From: Psychromonas sp. psych-6C06
Lineage (GTDB): Bacteria; Pseudomonadota; Gammaproteobacteria; Enterobacterales; Psychromonadaceae
Direction of reading: 5' to 3'
Assembly (NCBI RefSeq): GCF_002835465.1
Contig: NZ_PIZM01000002.1
Location: 548,398-612,397, forward strand
DNA: 64,000 nucleotides
This document shows positions 46,311-54,392 of the stretch, in pieces. The number at the start of each line of letters is the position of its first letter. Within the stretch, counting starts at the first letter, position 1. The notes below the pieces were generated by a model. It made no database searches and had not been told where the DNA came from. It saw only the letters and a list, made by a program, of their open reading frames with translations. Made by a program: the position numbers and the translations under genes.

Positions 46311-48018
46311 CGACAGCTAACCACTCTTTAATTACTTGTGCAGATAAACCAGGCTCGTTGGCAACAAGTGCACGAACCGCTTTAAGAAGATCTTCATCTT
46401 TGTGTAAATCAGGGAGTTTAATCACGCCATTACTCATACCAAACTCTACACCCGCTTCTTCATCTTCATTTAATAGTTGTAAATTGTCGCCTCCCATTGA
46501 ACCAATCGCGCCTCCAAGATCATAATCATCGGCCTGCTCAATGGTTTCAGGATAAAGCAGTTTTTTCATAATCGGACGTACAATTAACAGTAACGTTAAC
46601 AATATGATGATCATACTGCCACCAAAACGTACGTAACCTTCAAACGCTTCGGTTTTCCAGAATTCCTCTTCTGGGATAGCTTCTAAATCTGGACGGTTAA
46701 ACTTAACGGAAGCGATCTCTAAAATATCACCACGAGCAGTACTGATGCCTAAGCCCCCCATCAACAAACGACGGATGTTTTCTATCTCTTCATCACTGCG
46801 CGGTTCATAAGAAACCTCACCAGCTTCGTTAGTAACTGCTGCATAGTCAAGCGCCACCGAAACTGCTAAACGTTCAACTTTACCTACTTTATGTTTGGTG
46901 TGCTTAACGGTGGTATCTACTTCGTAATTTCGCGTTGACTCATTATGTGAATTACCATCACTGCCACCAGCAATGTTATTATTCTCTTGAAGCTCTTCAG
47001 GAACAGCACCATTAGCTGGCGGTTGATTAGTCAGGGCCCCAGGAACATTACCAATAGTAGAGCTAGAAGATTTTGTTTCCACTAACATTTCACTTCGTAC
47101 AGCTTGATTGGCAGGGTTATAACTTTTTGTTGTTTCTTCAACGACTGTGAAGTCCATCGCGAGATCGACCTCTGATGTGTAATTAGCTAACCCCAATACT
47201 GGGATTAAAATAGCATCTACTTTAGATTTATATTCCTCTTCCCGCTCTTGTTCTAAGGCAAACTCTTTGCTCGATTGTGCCGATAAACCACTTTTACTAC
47301 CAGAATGTAATAGGCGACCACGTTGGTCGCTGACAGTCACACTAGTAGGAGATAAGCCTTGCACGGCTGATGCAACAATATCAACAATTGAATCAATTTC
47401 TTGTGGAGATAAACTGTATGATCGTGATGATGTAACGACAACAGTTGCACTGGCTTGGCGTTCTTTACGTGCAAAAACGCTCTGTTTAGGGATAGCGAGT
47501 AAAACCTGTGCTTTGGTTACATTTTGCATCGCTTGAATAGCGAGGGAGAGTTGACGTTCGCGACTTAACTTTAAACGTTCCTGCTCAACACGCTGACTTA
47601 CACCAAAGCCCATATCTTGCAGTAAAATATCATCACCATTTTCGGTATTATCATTATCAAGACCGGCACGCGTCATCAATAATTTTATTTTTTGATACTC
47701 AGTGGTAACAACAAGAATTGAGTTACCTTCTATTTTATATTGGATTTTTTGTTTATCGAGAAAATCTAGTGTGCTAATCAACTCATCCGTTTTATAGCTA
47801 CCTAACGGTCGATAATCAGCCTCTTTACCCCAAGACCATAAAATGACCACTATCGCAAGCACAATCAATAAACCAATGATCATGCTAATTTGACGCAATA
47901 CATCAACATTTGAAAAGAATGAGGCAATTGCACCTTTTTCTGGCTCAGCGCTCGACTCCTCGCCACCAGCAATGCCATTATCTTCAAGTAACATATCTGG
48001 ATTATTTGATTCAGCCAC
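46300..48018 (-). CDS. fliF: Flagellar MS-ring protein FliF
   Basis: 572 aa. Two membrane helices (~38-60, ISMIIGLLIVLAIVVILWSW, and ~460-480, MIIILLTLLLIVRPIM). Between them lie ring-building domains with GLDNDNTENGDDILLQDMGFGVSQRVEQERL and RERQLSLAIQAMQNVTKAQVLLAIP. A C-terminal cytoplasmic tail binds FliG. First structure of the flagellum. Follows fliE by 32 bp. Confidence 0.97.
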   Translation of the reverse strand: MAESNNPDMLLEDNGIAGGEESSAEPEKGAIASFFSNVDVLRQISMIIGLLIVLAIVVILWSWGKEADYRPLGSYKTDELISTLDFLDKQKIQYKIEGNSILVVTTEYQKIKLLMTRAGLDNDNTENGDDILLQDMGFGVSQRVEQERLKLSRERQLSLAIQAMQNVTKAQVLLAIPKQSVFARKERQASATVVVTSSRSYSLSPQEIDSIVDIVASAVQGLSPTSVTVSDQRGRLLHSGSKSGLSAQSSKEFALEQEREEEYKSKVDAILIPVLGLANYTSEVDLAMDFTVVEETTKSYNPANQAVRSEMLVETKSSSSTIGNVPGALTNQPPANGAVPEELQENNNIAGGSDGNSHNESTRNYEVDTTVKHTKHKVGKVERLAVSVALDYAAVTNEAGEVSYEPRSDEEIENIRRLLMGGLGISTARGDILEIASVKFNRPDLEAIPEEEFWKTEAFEGYVRFGGSMIIILLTLLLIVRPIMKKLLYPETIEQADDYDLGGAIGSMGGDNLQLLNEDEEAGVEFGMSNGVIKLPDLHKDEDLLKAVRALVANEPGLSAQVIKEWLAVDEG

Positions 48019-48050
48019 TATTTCTTCCCTAATTCATCATTACGTATAAC

Positions 48051-48374
48051 CTAAACAGGCATACTCATCACTTCTTTGTACGCTTCAACCATTTTGTTAC
48101 GTACTTGTACTGTTGCTTCAAAAGCAAGGCTCGATTTATTAGCCGCAATCATCACTTCGCCAAGGCTCACCTGCTCATCGCCCATCTCAAAACGATTACG
48201 AAGCTCACCAGTTTCTTTCTGTAAACCATTGACGTTATCAATCGCTTGTTTAAGCATTTGCGAGAAGTCTGGTGCACTAGAGCTGACTGATTGGCCTGTT
48301 ACTTCACTTAAGCCTTTACTTTGTAAGCCCTGTAAGGGTAGATCATTAAATAAAGCTGATGTATTAAGATTCAT
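48051..48374 (-). CDS. fliE: Flagellar hook-basal body protein FliE
   Basis: 107 aa from the ATG at 48374 (MNLNTSALFNDLP). The frame is open 31 codons further, but that longer start would lie upstream of the fliE sigma-54 promoter and inside the terminator before it. AAGAGAT precedes the chosen ATG. The C-terminal EVMIAANKSSLAFEATVQVRNKMVEAYKEVMSMPV is the FliE signature. FliE joins the MS ring to the rod and is the first gene of the fliE-to-flhB unit. Confidence 0.95.
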   Translation of the reverse strand: MNLNTSALFNDLPLQGLQSKGLSEVTGQSVSSSAPDFSQMLKQAIDNVNGLQKETGELRNRFEMGDEQVSLGEVMIAANKSSLAFEATVQVRNKMVEAYKEVMSMPV

Positions 48375-48410
48375 AATATTTATCTCTTTTTTGACACATA
48401 TATTGTAATA

Positions 48411-48426
48411 AGCATTTTTTATGCCA
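48411..48426 (-). promoter_or_regulatory. Sigma-54 (-24/-12) promoter of fliE operon
   Basis: On the minus strand this reads TGGCATAAAAAATGCT, with GG-N10-GC spacing and TGGCA at -24; the -12 half is ATGCT. Predicted transcription begins ~25 nt before the fliE ATG. The T-run of the preceding terminator ends directly at the -24 element. A FlrC/FleR-type activator would be needed; none is encoded in the window. Confidence 0.78.
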
Positions 48427-48457
48427 AAAAAAGCGCCAACTAAGTGGCGCTTTTTTA
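48426..48457. terminator. Bidirectional Rho-independent terminator
   Basis: AGCGCCA (48432-48438) pairs with TGGCGCT (48445-48451), with A6 on the left and T6 on the right. It can stop minus-strand transcription from the LPP20 gene just before the fliE promoter. Confidence 0.85.
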
Positions 48458-48502
48458 TTTTTTCCAATCTAGAGCTAAAGATAGCGTTTTAATACAAGCC
48501 GT

Positions 48503-49066
48503 TTATTGTAATTTTTCTAGCTCTTTATCTAGCTGCTCTTCAGCACGTTGCGCTTTAAACTCCGCATACAATACATCTTTTTGATCAGCATTCATTGGAC
48601 GCTCAGCTTGGTCAACTAAAGCGTCAAAAATATCTTTTGTCCCCTGTTGCCCTATTGCGACTAATACACAGAGATTATCTTTGCCTGCGATTTTGGCAAT
48701 ATCTGTTTTAATTGGATTAGTACCGACAAGTGTTTGCTGCGTCACCTGCTTAGAAACACTAGAGAATGTAGAGCCCGACTCAACGCCTGATGCTACTTCC
48801 ACTTTATCTCGGTAGCTTTTATCCATTGCACTCACACGGGTTTCGATACGCTGTGCAAGTGAAGTGCGCGCATTAGCTAGCGCTTGCTGTTTATCGATGG
48901 ACATATTACCCGAGAATAAAACACACTCCGAGACTGCGATACCATCTTCAACCTGTGGGTTTAAGATCCAGCTTGGAATATCGCCAACGGATGTTGTTTC
49001 AACCGGAGTGGATGAACAAGCGGCAAGAAAAACAACACTTGATAAACTTAATAATTTTAACGACAT
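48503..49066 (-). CDS. LPP20-family outer membrane lipoprotein
   Basis: 187 aa from the ATG at 49066, which has AGGGA upstream. An ATG 14 codons earlier gives no signal peptide. Lipobox FLAACSS places the lipidated Cys at ~17. The body PSWILNPQVEDGIAVSECVLFSGNMSIDKQQALANARTSLAQRIETRVSAMDKSY fits the LPP20 fold, the group that includes Vibrio FlgP. The C-terminus is a charged helix (YAEFKAQRAEEQLDKELEKLQ). It lies just upstream of fliE but is cut off by a terminator. A flagellar outer-membrane role is possible, not shown. Confidence 0.75.
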   Translation of the reverse strand: MSLKLLSLSSVVFLAACSSTPVETTSVGDIPSWILNPQVEDGIAVSECVLFSGNMSIDKQQALANARTSLAQRIETRVSAMDKSYRDKVEVASGVESGSTFSSVSKQVTQQTLVGTNPIKTDIAKIAGKDNLCVLVAIGQQGTKDIFDALVDQAERPMNADQKDVLYAEFKAQRAEEQLDKELEKLQ

Positions 49067-49194
49067 AACATTCCCTTTCACCTTTACATTATTGAAAATA
49101 CAGATCATGATTTCTTTTCACATATTATAGCAACCAATAAAGTGATAATAGCAACGATTGCCTTTAAAAGAATAAAAGCTGAGTGATAGAAAAG

Positions 49195-49232
49195 AAAAAA
49201 GGCTCTATCAAATAATTTGATAGAGCCTTTTA
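49195..49232 (-). terminator. Rho-independent terminator after amtB
   Basis: A near-perfect palindrome: GGCTCTATCAAAT (49201-49213) against ATTTGATAGAGCC (49215-49227). On the minus strand it is followed by TTTTTT (complement of 49195-49200). It lies ~30 bp past the amtB stop. Confidence 0.9.
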
Positions 49233-49261
49233 AGTACGGGGTTCTTTAAGATTAATCGATA

Positions 49262-50479
49262 TTAATCTTTAAATTCTGGATAAGCTTCGATACCACAGTC
49301 ATGTAAATCCATTCCTGTTTCTTCTTCTTCAGCAGTAACACGAATACCCATTGTTACTTTGATTATGCTCCAAACAATCCAAGATGTTGCAAACACAAAG
49401 CCAAAGATAACTGCTGCACCATATAGCTGCGCACCAATCGTAGCGCCTTCATTTGAAAGAGGAACAACTATCAAACCAAATAAACCACATACACCGTGTA
49501 CCGATAATGCACCTACTGGATCATCAAGCTTTAATTTATCGAAAGTGATAATACTATAAACAACAATTACACCTGCAACTGCACCAATACCAGCAGCAAA
49601 TAGCGGTGAAGGAGAAAGAGGATCAGCAGTAATCGCAACTAAACCAGCTAATGCTCCATTTAAAATCATAGTTAAATCAGCTTTACCCCATTTAAGTTTG
49701 CTCACAAGTAGTGCTGCAATTGCACCTGTTGCAGCTGAGGCATTTGTATTTACAAAGATAAGAGCAACCGCACTTGCATTTTCTGCGTCAGAGATAAGAA
49801 GTTGAGATCCACCGTTAAAGCCAAACCATCCCATCCACAAAATAAATGTACCTAATGTTGCAAGTGGCATGTTTGAACCTGGAATAGGATGCACGCTTCC
49901 ATCTTTACCATATTTACCTTTACGTGCCCCAAGTAACATAACAGCAGCCAGTGCCGCAGCTGCACCTGCCATATGAACAATACCTGAGCCAGCAAAATCA
50001 GAGAAACCAGCTTCACTTAAGAAACCACCGCCCCATGACCAGTAACCTTGCATTGGATAGATAAATGCAGTTAGGAACACAGTGAAGATTAGGAAAGACC
50101 ATAACTTCATACGTTCAGCAACCGCACCCGATACAATTGACATTGCCGTCGCAACAAATACCACTTGGAAGAAGAAATCTGATTCTAATGCATGATCAGC
50201 TCCTGCTGCCTGTGTGCCGATTAATGCACCAAAGCTCGGTAGCCAGCCACCAGCAACATTATCAACATACATAATGTTATAACCAACCCATAAAAACATC
50301 GTACAAGCGATAGCATATAGGACGATATTTTTCGTTAAAATTTCAGTGGTATTTTTAGAGCGAACAAGTCCAGCTTCTAGCATCGCAAAACCTGCAGCCA
50401 TCCACATAACGAGGACACCTGACATTAAAAAGTAGAAGGTATCTAGGGCGAACCTTAATTCTGTTACTGTGTTTTCCAT
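49262..50479 (-). CDS. amtB: Ammonium transporter AmtB
   Basis: 405 aa, eleven membrane helices. DTFYFLMSGVLVMWMAAGFAMLEAGLVRSKN, GSGIVHMAGAAAALAAVMLLGARKGKYG and GVCGLFGLIVVPL (with the pore histidine in VHGVCG) are diagnostic. It carries ammonium across the inner membrane and is blocked by GlnK. It has no cleavable signal and starts 37 bp after glnK, with AAGGA before the ATG. Confidence 0.97.
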   Translation of the reverse strand: MENTVTELRFALDTFYFLMSGVLVMWMAAGFAMLEAGLVRSKNTTEILTKNIVLYAIACTMFLWVGYNIMYVDNVAGGWLPSFGALIGTQAAGADHALESDFFFQVVFVATAMSIVSGAVAERMKLWSFLIFTVFLTAFIYPMQGYWSWGGGFLSEAGFSDFAGSGIVHMAGAAAALAAVMLLGARKGKYGKDGSVHPIPGSNMPLATLGTFILWMGWFGFNGGSQLLISDAENASAVALIFVNTNASAATGAIAALLVSKLKWGKADLTMILNGALAGLVAITADPLSPSPLFAAGIGAVAGVIVVYSIITFDKLKLDDPVGALSVHGVCGLFGLIVVPLSNEGATIGAQLYGAAVIFGFVFATSWIVWSIIKVTMGIRVTAEEEETGMDLHDCGIEAYPEFKD

Positions 50480-50516
50480 AATATATTCCTTTTTTAAAAT
50501 TTCTTACTGAAGAGGA

Positions 50517-50870
<354 letters not shown>

Positions 50871-50911
50871 TTATATATTGGGTTGTTATGTAAGCCTTGT
50901 AGTAGATATAT

Positions 50912-50927
50912 AACAAGTAGCGTGCCA
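50912..50927 (-). promoter_or_regulatory. Sigma-54-like promoter of glnK-amtB
   Basis: On the minus strand this reads TGGCACGCTACTTGTT. The -24 half TGGCACG is perfect, but the -12 has GT where GC is expected. It lies ~57 bp upstream of the glnK ATG. Confidence 0.7.
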
Positions 50928-50989
50928 AAAAAATAAGATCAATTAAAACAACTAGTTAAACTATTCCTTTGTTTTGAAAAACAAAAACA

Positions 50990-51004
50990 GCACCATATTG
51001 GTGC
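50990..51004 (-). promoter_or_regulatory. NtrC-binding palindrome upstream of glnK
   Basis: GCACCATATTGGTGC is a perfect GCACC-N5-GGTGC NtrC site, about 63 bp upstream of the sigma-54 element. A half-site GGTGCA follows at 51020-51025. The position fits an enhancer for nitrogen-limited transcription of glnK-amtB. Confidence 0.75.
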
Positions 51005-51148
51005 AATTAATAGCAATAAGGTGCACACAAATAGAGCTTAATGAACTTTTATTACTAAGAAGTGACTAAAGAATTTAATTTCCATCGCGCGCCTAGCACG
51101 TTATAGTGCGTACTGTTTTTTTATTTCATTAATACAAAGGTAATATAG

Positions 51149-52306
51149 ATGAAAAAAATAGGCCTATTGCTTATCACTTTCGCACTCAGCTTTAACGTTT
51201 TCGCAACGCCACGCGTTATCCCTAATGCACCATCAATCGCAGCCAAAGGTTACCTACTTGTTGACTTTGATTCTGGCAAAGTACTTTCAGAAAATAACAG
51301 TGAGAAAATGCTTGCACCGGCGAGTCTCACGAAGATGATGACCAGCTATATCATTGGTCAAGAGATCAAACAGGGAAACCTAAACCTTGAAGATAAAGTA
51401 AAAATTTCTGAGAAGGCGTGGTCCAAAAACTTCCCTGATTCTTCGAAAATGTTTATTGAAGTGGGTAAAGAGGTGACTGTAGCGGATCTAAATCGTGGCA
51501 TTATCATTCAATCGGGAAATGATGCCTGTGTTGCGATGGCAGAGCATATCGCAGGCAGTGAAAGCGCCTTTGCAGACTTAATGAATTCATGGGCAGTACA
51601 ATTAGGTATGAACAATACCCATTTTGTTAATAGCCACGGTTTACACTCTGAAGAACATTATACAACACCAACAGATATGGCAATTTTAGCGAAAGCATTA
51701 ATTGCAGACGTGCCTGAAGAGTATCGCATTTACAGTGAAAAATCGTTCAAATTTAACGGTATCGTTCAATATAACCGTAATGGCTTATTATGGGATAAAA
51801 GCCTAAATGTAGATGGCATTAAAACCGGTCACACAAGTGCTGCCGGCTTTAGCTTAGTATCTTCAGCGACAAAAGATGGTATGCGCTTGATCAGTGTTGT
51901 AATGGGCACTAAATCTGATTCTGCACGTAAAGTTGAGAGTAAAAAATTACTTAACTGGGGCTTCCGTTTCTTTGAAACAATGACACCCTATAAAGCAGGT
52001 GAGCAGCTAGCCACTGAGCGAATTTGGATGGGCTCTCAAGAGATGATTCGTTTAGGTGTCGCTGTTGATACCCCAATTACTTTACCGCGTGGTCAAGCTA
52101 AAAACTTACAAGCGGATTTTGTTATTAACGAAGAGCTACGTGCGCCAATTCAAAAGGGTGATGTTGTTGGTCAAGTGAATTACTCTTTTGCAGATGAAAG
52201 CATTGCAAGTTACGATCTCATTGCGCTAGAAACAGTTGAAGAGGGAGGCTTATTTAGTCGTTTAATGGATTACATAAAATTACTGTTTATCGGTTGGTTT
52301 GGCTAA
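51149..52306 (+). CDS. dacA: D-alanyl-D-alanine carboxypeptidase (penicillin-binding protein 5 type)
   Basis: 385 aa. Signal peptide (IGLLLITFALSFNVFA). Catalytic triad of motifs: S59-x-x-K62 in APASLTKMM, SGN ~122-124 in IIQSGNDACVAMAEH, and KTG ~225-227 in DGIKTGHTSAAGF. The C-terminal PBP5 domain ends in an amphipathic anchor (LFSRLMDYIKLLFIGWF). It trims the terminal D-Ala from peptidoglycan stems. Divergent from glnK; a terminator follows. Confidence 0.95.
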   Translation: MKKIGLLLITFALSFNVFATPRVIPNAPSIAAKGYLLVDFDSGKVLSENNSEKMLAPASLTKMMTSYIIGQEIKQGNLNLEDKVKISEKAWSKNFPDSSKMFIEVGKEVTVADLNRGIIIQSGNDACVAMAEHIAGSESAFADLMNSWAVQLGMNNTHFVNSHGLHSEEHYTTPTDMAILAKALIADVPEEYRIYSEKSFKFNGIVQYNRNGLLWDKSLNVDGIKTGHTSAAGFSLVSSATKDGMRLISVVMGTKSDSARKVESKKLLNWGFRFFETMTPYKAGEQLATERIWMGSQEMIRLGVAVDTPITLPRGQAKNLQADFVINEELRAPIQKGDVVGQVNYSFADESIASYDLIALETVEEGGLFSRLMDYIKLLFIGWFG

Positions 52307-52332
52307 ATTAATCCCCATATAGTCATAATTGC

Positions 52333-52366
52333 AAAATGAGGCTTTCGCCTCATTTTTATTTTTTTG
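52333..52366 (+). terminator. Rho-independent terminator after dacA
   Basis: AAAATGAGGC pairs with GCCTCATTTT around TTTC, followed by TATTTTTTT. It lies ~27 bp past the dacA stop and just before ybeD, which would then need its own promoter or readthrough. Confidence 0.88.
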
Positions 52367-52382
52367 TTGTTGGAGTTGCTAA

Positions 52383-52652
52383 ATGGCACTGAATACTCAT
52401 TTTGATGAACTATTAGAGTTCCCCTGTGTTTTTGCATTTAAAGTGATGGGAGTTGCTGGCCCTGAGTTAATGGCAGAGGTGATAGGTGTTATTCAAAAAC
52501 ACGCGCCAGGTGATTACGCACCTACCGTAAAACCAAGCTCAAAAGGAACCTATCACTCACTTAGTGTGCCGGTTACCGTCAAATCAAAAGCGCATATTGA
52601 GACGATTTATACAGAGCTTAATAAACTTGAATCAGTTCGTTATATTCTATAA
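52383..52652 (+). CDS. ybeD: DUF493 family protein YbeD
   Basis: 89 aa ferredoxin-like fold. [71 protein letters not shown] matches the YbeD family. Its function is unknown. It is almost always placed between dacA and lipB, as here, 8 bp before lipB. Confidence 0.93.
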   Translation: MALNTHFDELLEFPCVFAFKVMGVAGPELMAEVIGVIQKHAPGDYAPTVKPSSKGTYHSLSVPVTVKSKAHIETIYTELNKLESVRYIL

Positions 52653-52660
52653 GACGATCA

Positions 52661-53311
52661 ATGACTGAATTATCCAAACAACTCACACTACGTTATTTAG
52701 GAAGCCAGCCCTACCTTGAAACGTGGCAAGCGATGAGTGACTTTACCAACCTTCGTGACGAGCTTAGTCGCGATGAAATATGGGTCGTTGAGCATCCTGC
52801 TGTATTTACCCAAGGAAGCGCAGGTAAAGCCGAACACCTATTGCAGCAAAGCGATATCCCCGTAGTCAAAAGTGATAGAGGTGGACAAATCACCTATCAT
52901 GGCCCCGGACAATTAATTGTTTATCTATTAATTGATATCCGCCGTAAAGCCTTTAATGTGCGAAGCTTAGTAACGATGATTGAACAAAGTATTATTACCC
53001 TACTTAATGATCACCAAGTGCAAGCTATTGCAAAACCTGATGCGCCAGGTGTCTATGTTAATGGAAAAAAAATTGCTTCTTTGGGGTTGAAAATACGTCG
53101 AGGTTGCTCGTTCCATGGGTTAGCATTAAACGTTGATATGGATCTTTCTCCCTTTTTACAAATTAACCCCTGTGGCTATGCAGGTCTTGAAATGACACAA
53201 TGCAAACAGGAAGGGATCACCTTAGGCGTCAGCGAGCTTGCCCCATTGTTAATAGAAAAAATGAATCAACAATTACAATATTCACAAATAGAGAGTGTTT
53301 TTCATGAGTAA
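52661..53311 (+). CDS. lipB: Octanoyl-[ACP]:protein N-octanoyltransferase
   Basis: 216 aa. [43 protein letters not shown], and [24 protein letters not shown] carry the family signatures, including the catalytic Lys in the last one. The catalytic Cys lies in [16 protein letters not shown]. Transfers octanoate from ACP to lipoyl domains. Its end overlaps the lipA start by 8 nt. Confidence 0.97.
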   Translation: MTELSKQLTLRYLGSQPYLETWQAMSDFTNLRDELSRDEIWVVEHPAVFTQGSAGKAEHLLQQSDIPVVKSDRGGQITYHGPGQLIVYLLIDIRRKAFNVRSLVTMIEQSIITLLNDHQVQAIAKPDAPGVYVNGKKIASLGLKIRRGCSFHGLALNVDMDLSPFLQINPCGYAGLEMTQCKQEGITLGVSELAPLLIEKMNQQLQYSQIESVFHE

Positions 53312-54272
53312 TAAACCGAGCCAGCTCACTGCAGGTAAAAAACTACGCGATGCCGATAAACTTTCTCACATCCCGATTAAAGTTATTCCATCCGATAAAA
53401 GCACTGTATTAAAAAAGCCAGCATGGATGAAAATAAAATTAAAGTCTGACAACACCCGTGTGACTGAAATTAAACAAGCATTACGAAAAAACAAACTACA
53501 CTCAGTTTGTGAAGAAGCATCCTGTCCAAATTTAAATGAATGCTTTAACCATGGTACCGCGACATTTATGATTTTAGGCGAAATCTGTACACGCCGTTGC
53601 CCATTTTGCGATGTTGGACATGGTAAACCACTAGCGGTTGATACCGAAGAGCCAAAGAAGCTAGCTGAAACCATTAAAGATATGAAGCTTAAGTATGTGG
53701 TCATCACCTCGGTTGACAGGGATGATCTGCGCGATGGTGGAGCACAACATTTTGCTGATTGTATTCGTGAAATTAGACTATTAAGTCCGAATATAAAAAT
53801 TGAAATATTAGTGCCAGATTTCAGAGGACGTATGGATAGAGCGCTAGCATGCTTTGAAAAAGATGTACCAGATGTATTTAACCATAACCTTGAAACGGCT
53901 CCTCACTTATACAAGCAAGTGCGTCCAGGTGCTGACTACAAATGGTCTTTACAACTGCTTAAAAAATTCAAAGAGCAACACCCAGAAGTACCGACTAAAT
54001 CCGGTCTAATGATGGGGCTTGGTGAAACTAATGAACAAATTGAGCAAGTTTTAGTAGATTTACATGCTCATGGCGTAACAATGTTAACACTAGGTCAATA
54101 TTTACAACCTAGCCTTAACCATTTAGCAGTAGAGCGTTACGTACCACCCGCAGAGTTTGATGAATTAGGACTAAAAGCAAGAGCATTAGGCTTTGAGCAT
54201 GCGGCATGTGGGCCACTGGTACGCTCTTCATACCATGCCGACTTGCAAGCTTCTGGTAAGGAAGTGAAATAA
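53304..54272 (+). CDS. lipA: Lipoyl synthase
   Basis: 322 aa from ATG 53304 (MSNKPSQL), preferred over an upstream in-frame GTG because it fits the family N-terminus. It is a radical-SAM enzyme: auxiliary cluster [13 protein letters not shown] and SAM cluster [60 protein letters not shown] and [12 protein letters not shown] follow. It inserts two sulfurs into octanoyl groups made by LipB. Confidence 0.97.
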   Translation: MSNKPSQLTAGKKLRDADKLSHIPIKVIPSDKSTVLKKPAWMKIKLKSDNTRVTEIKQALRKNKLHSVCEEASCPNLNECFNHGTATFMILGEICTRRCPFCDVGHGKPLAVDTEEPKKLAETIKDMKLKYVVITSVDRDDLRDGGAQHFADCIREIRLLSPNIKIEILVPDFRGRMDRALACFEKDVPDVFNHNLETAPHLYKQVRPGADYKWSLQLLKKFKEQHPEVPTKSGLMMGLGETNEQIEQVLVDLHAHGVTMLTLGQYLQPSLNHLAVERYVPPAEFDELGLKARALGFEHAACGPLVRSSYHADLQASGKEVK

Positions 54273-54282
54273 AAAGTCGATC

Positions 54283-54310
54283 AGGCAGGAACAGCTATAC
54301 TTTCCTGCCT
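54283..54310 (+). terminator. Hairpin after lipA
   Basis: AGGCAGGAA (54283-54291) pairs with TTCCTGCCT (54302-54310) around a 10-nt loop, 11 bp past lipA. The following T-run is weak. Lies between the convergent lipA and patatin genes and could serve either. Confidence 0.55.
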
Positions 54311-54392
54311 TCCTTGTCAGCTTCAAGCATTCAAGCAAACATTACTTCTTTAGCGCCTTGTCTCTTTCTTCCTACCTTGTAGTGATAAATAC

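Noticed and set aside
48375-48467. Longer fliE starting at 48467 (31 extra residues)
   Set aside because: The extra codons lie across the sigma-54 promoter and terminator stem, and have no similarity to FliE.
51089-51110. Small inverted repeat AGCAC...GTGC before dacA as an operator
   Set aside because: Only 4-5 paired bases; too short to support a site.
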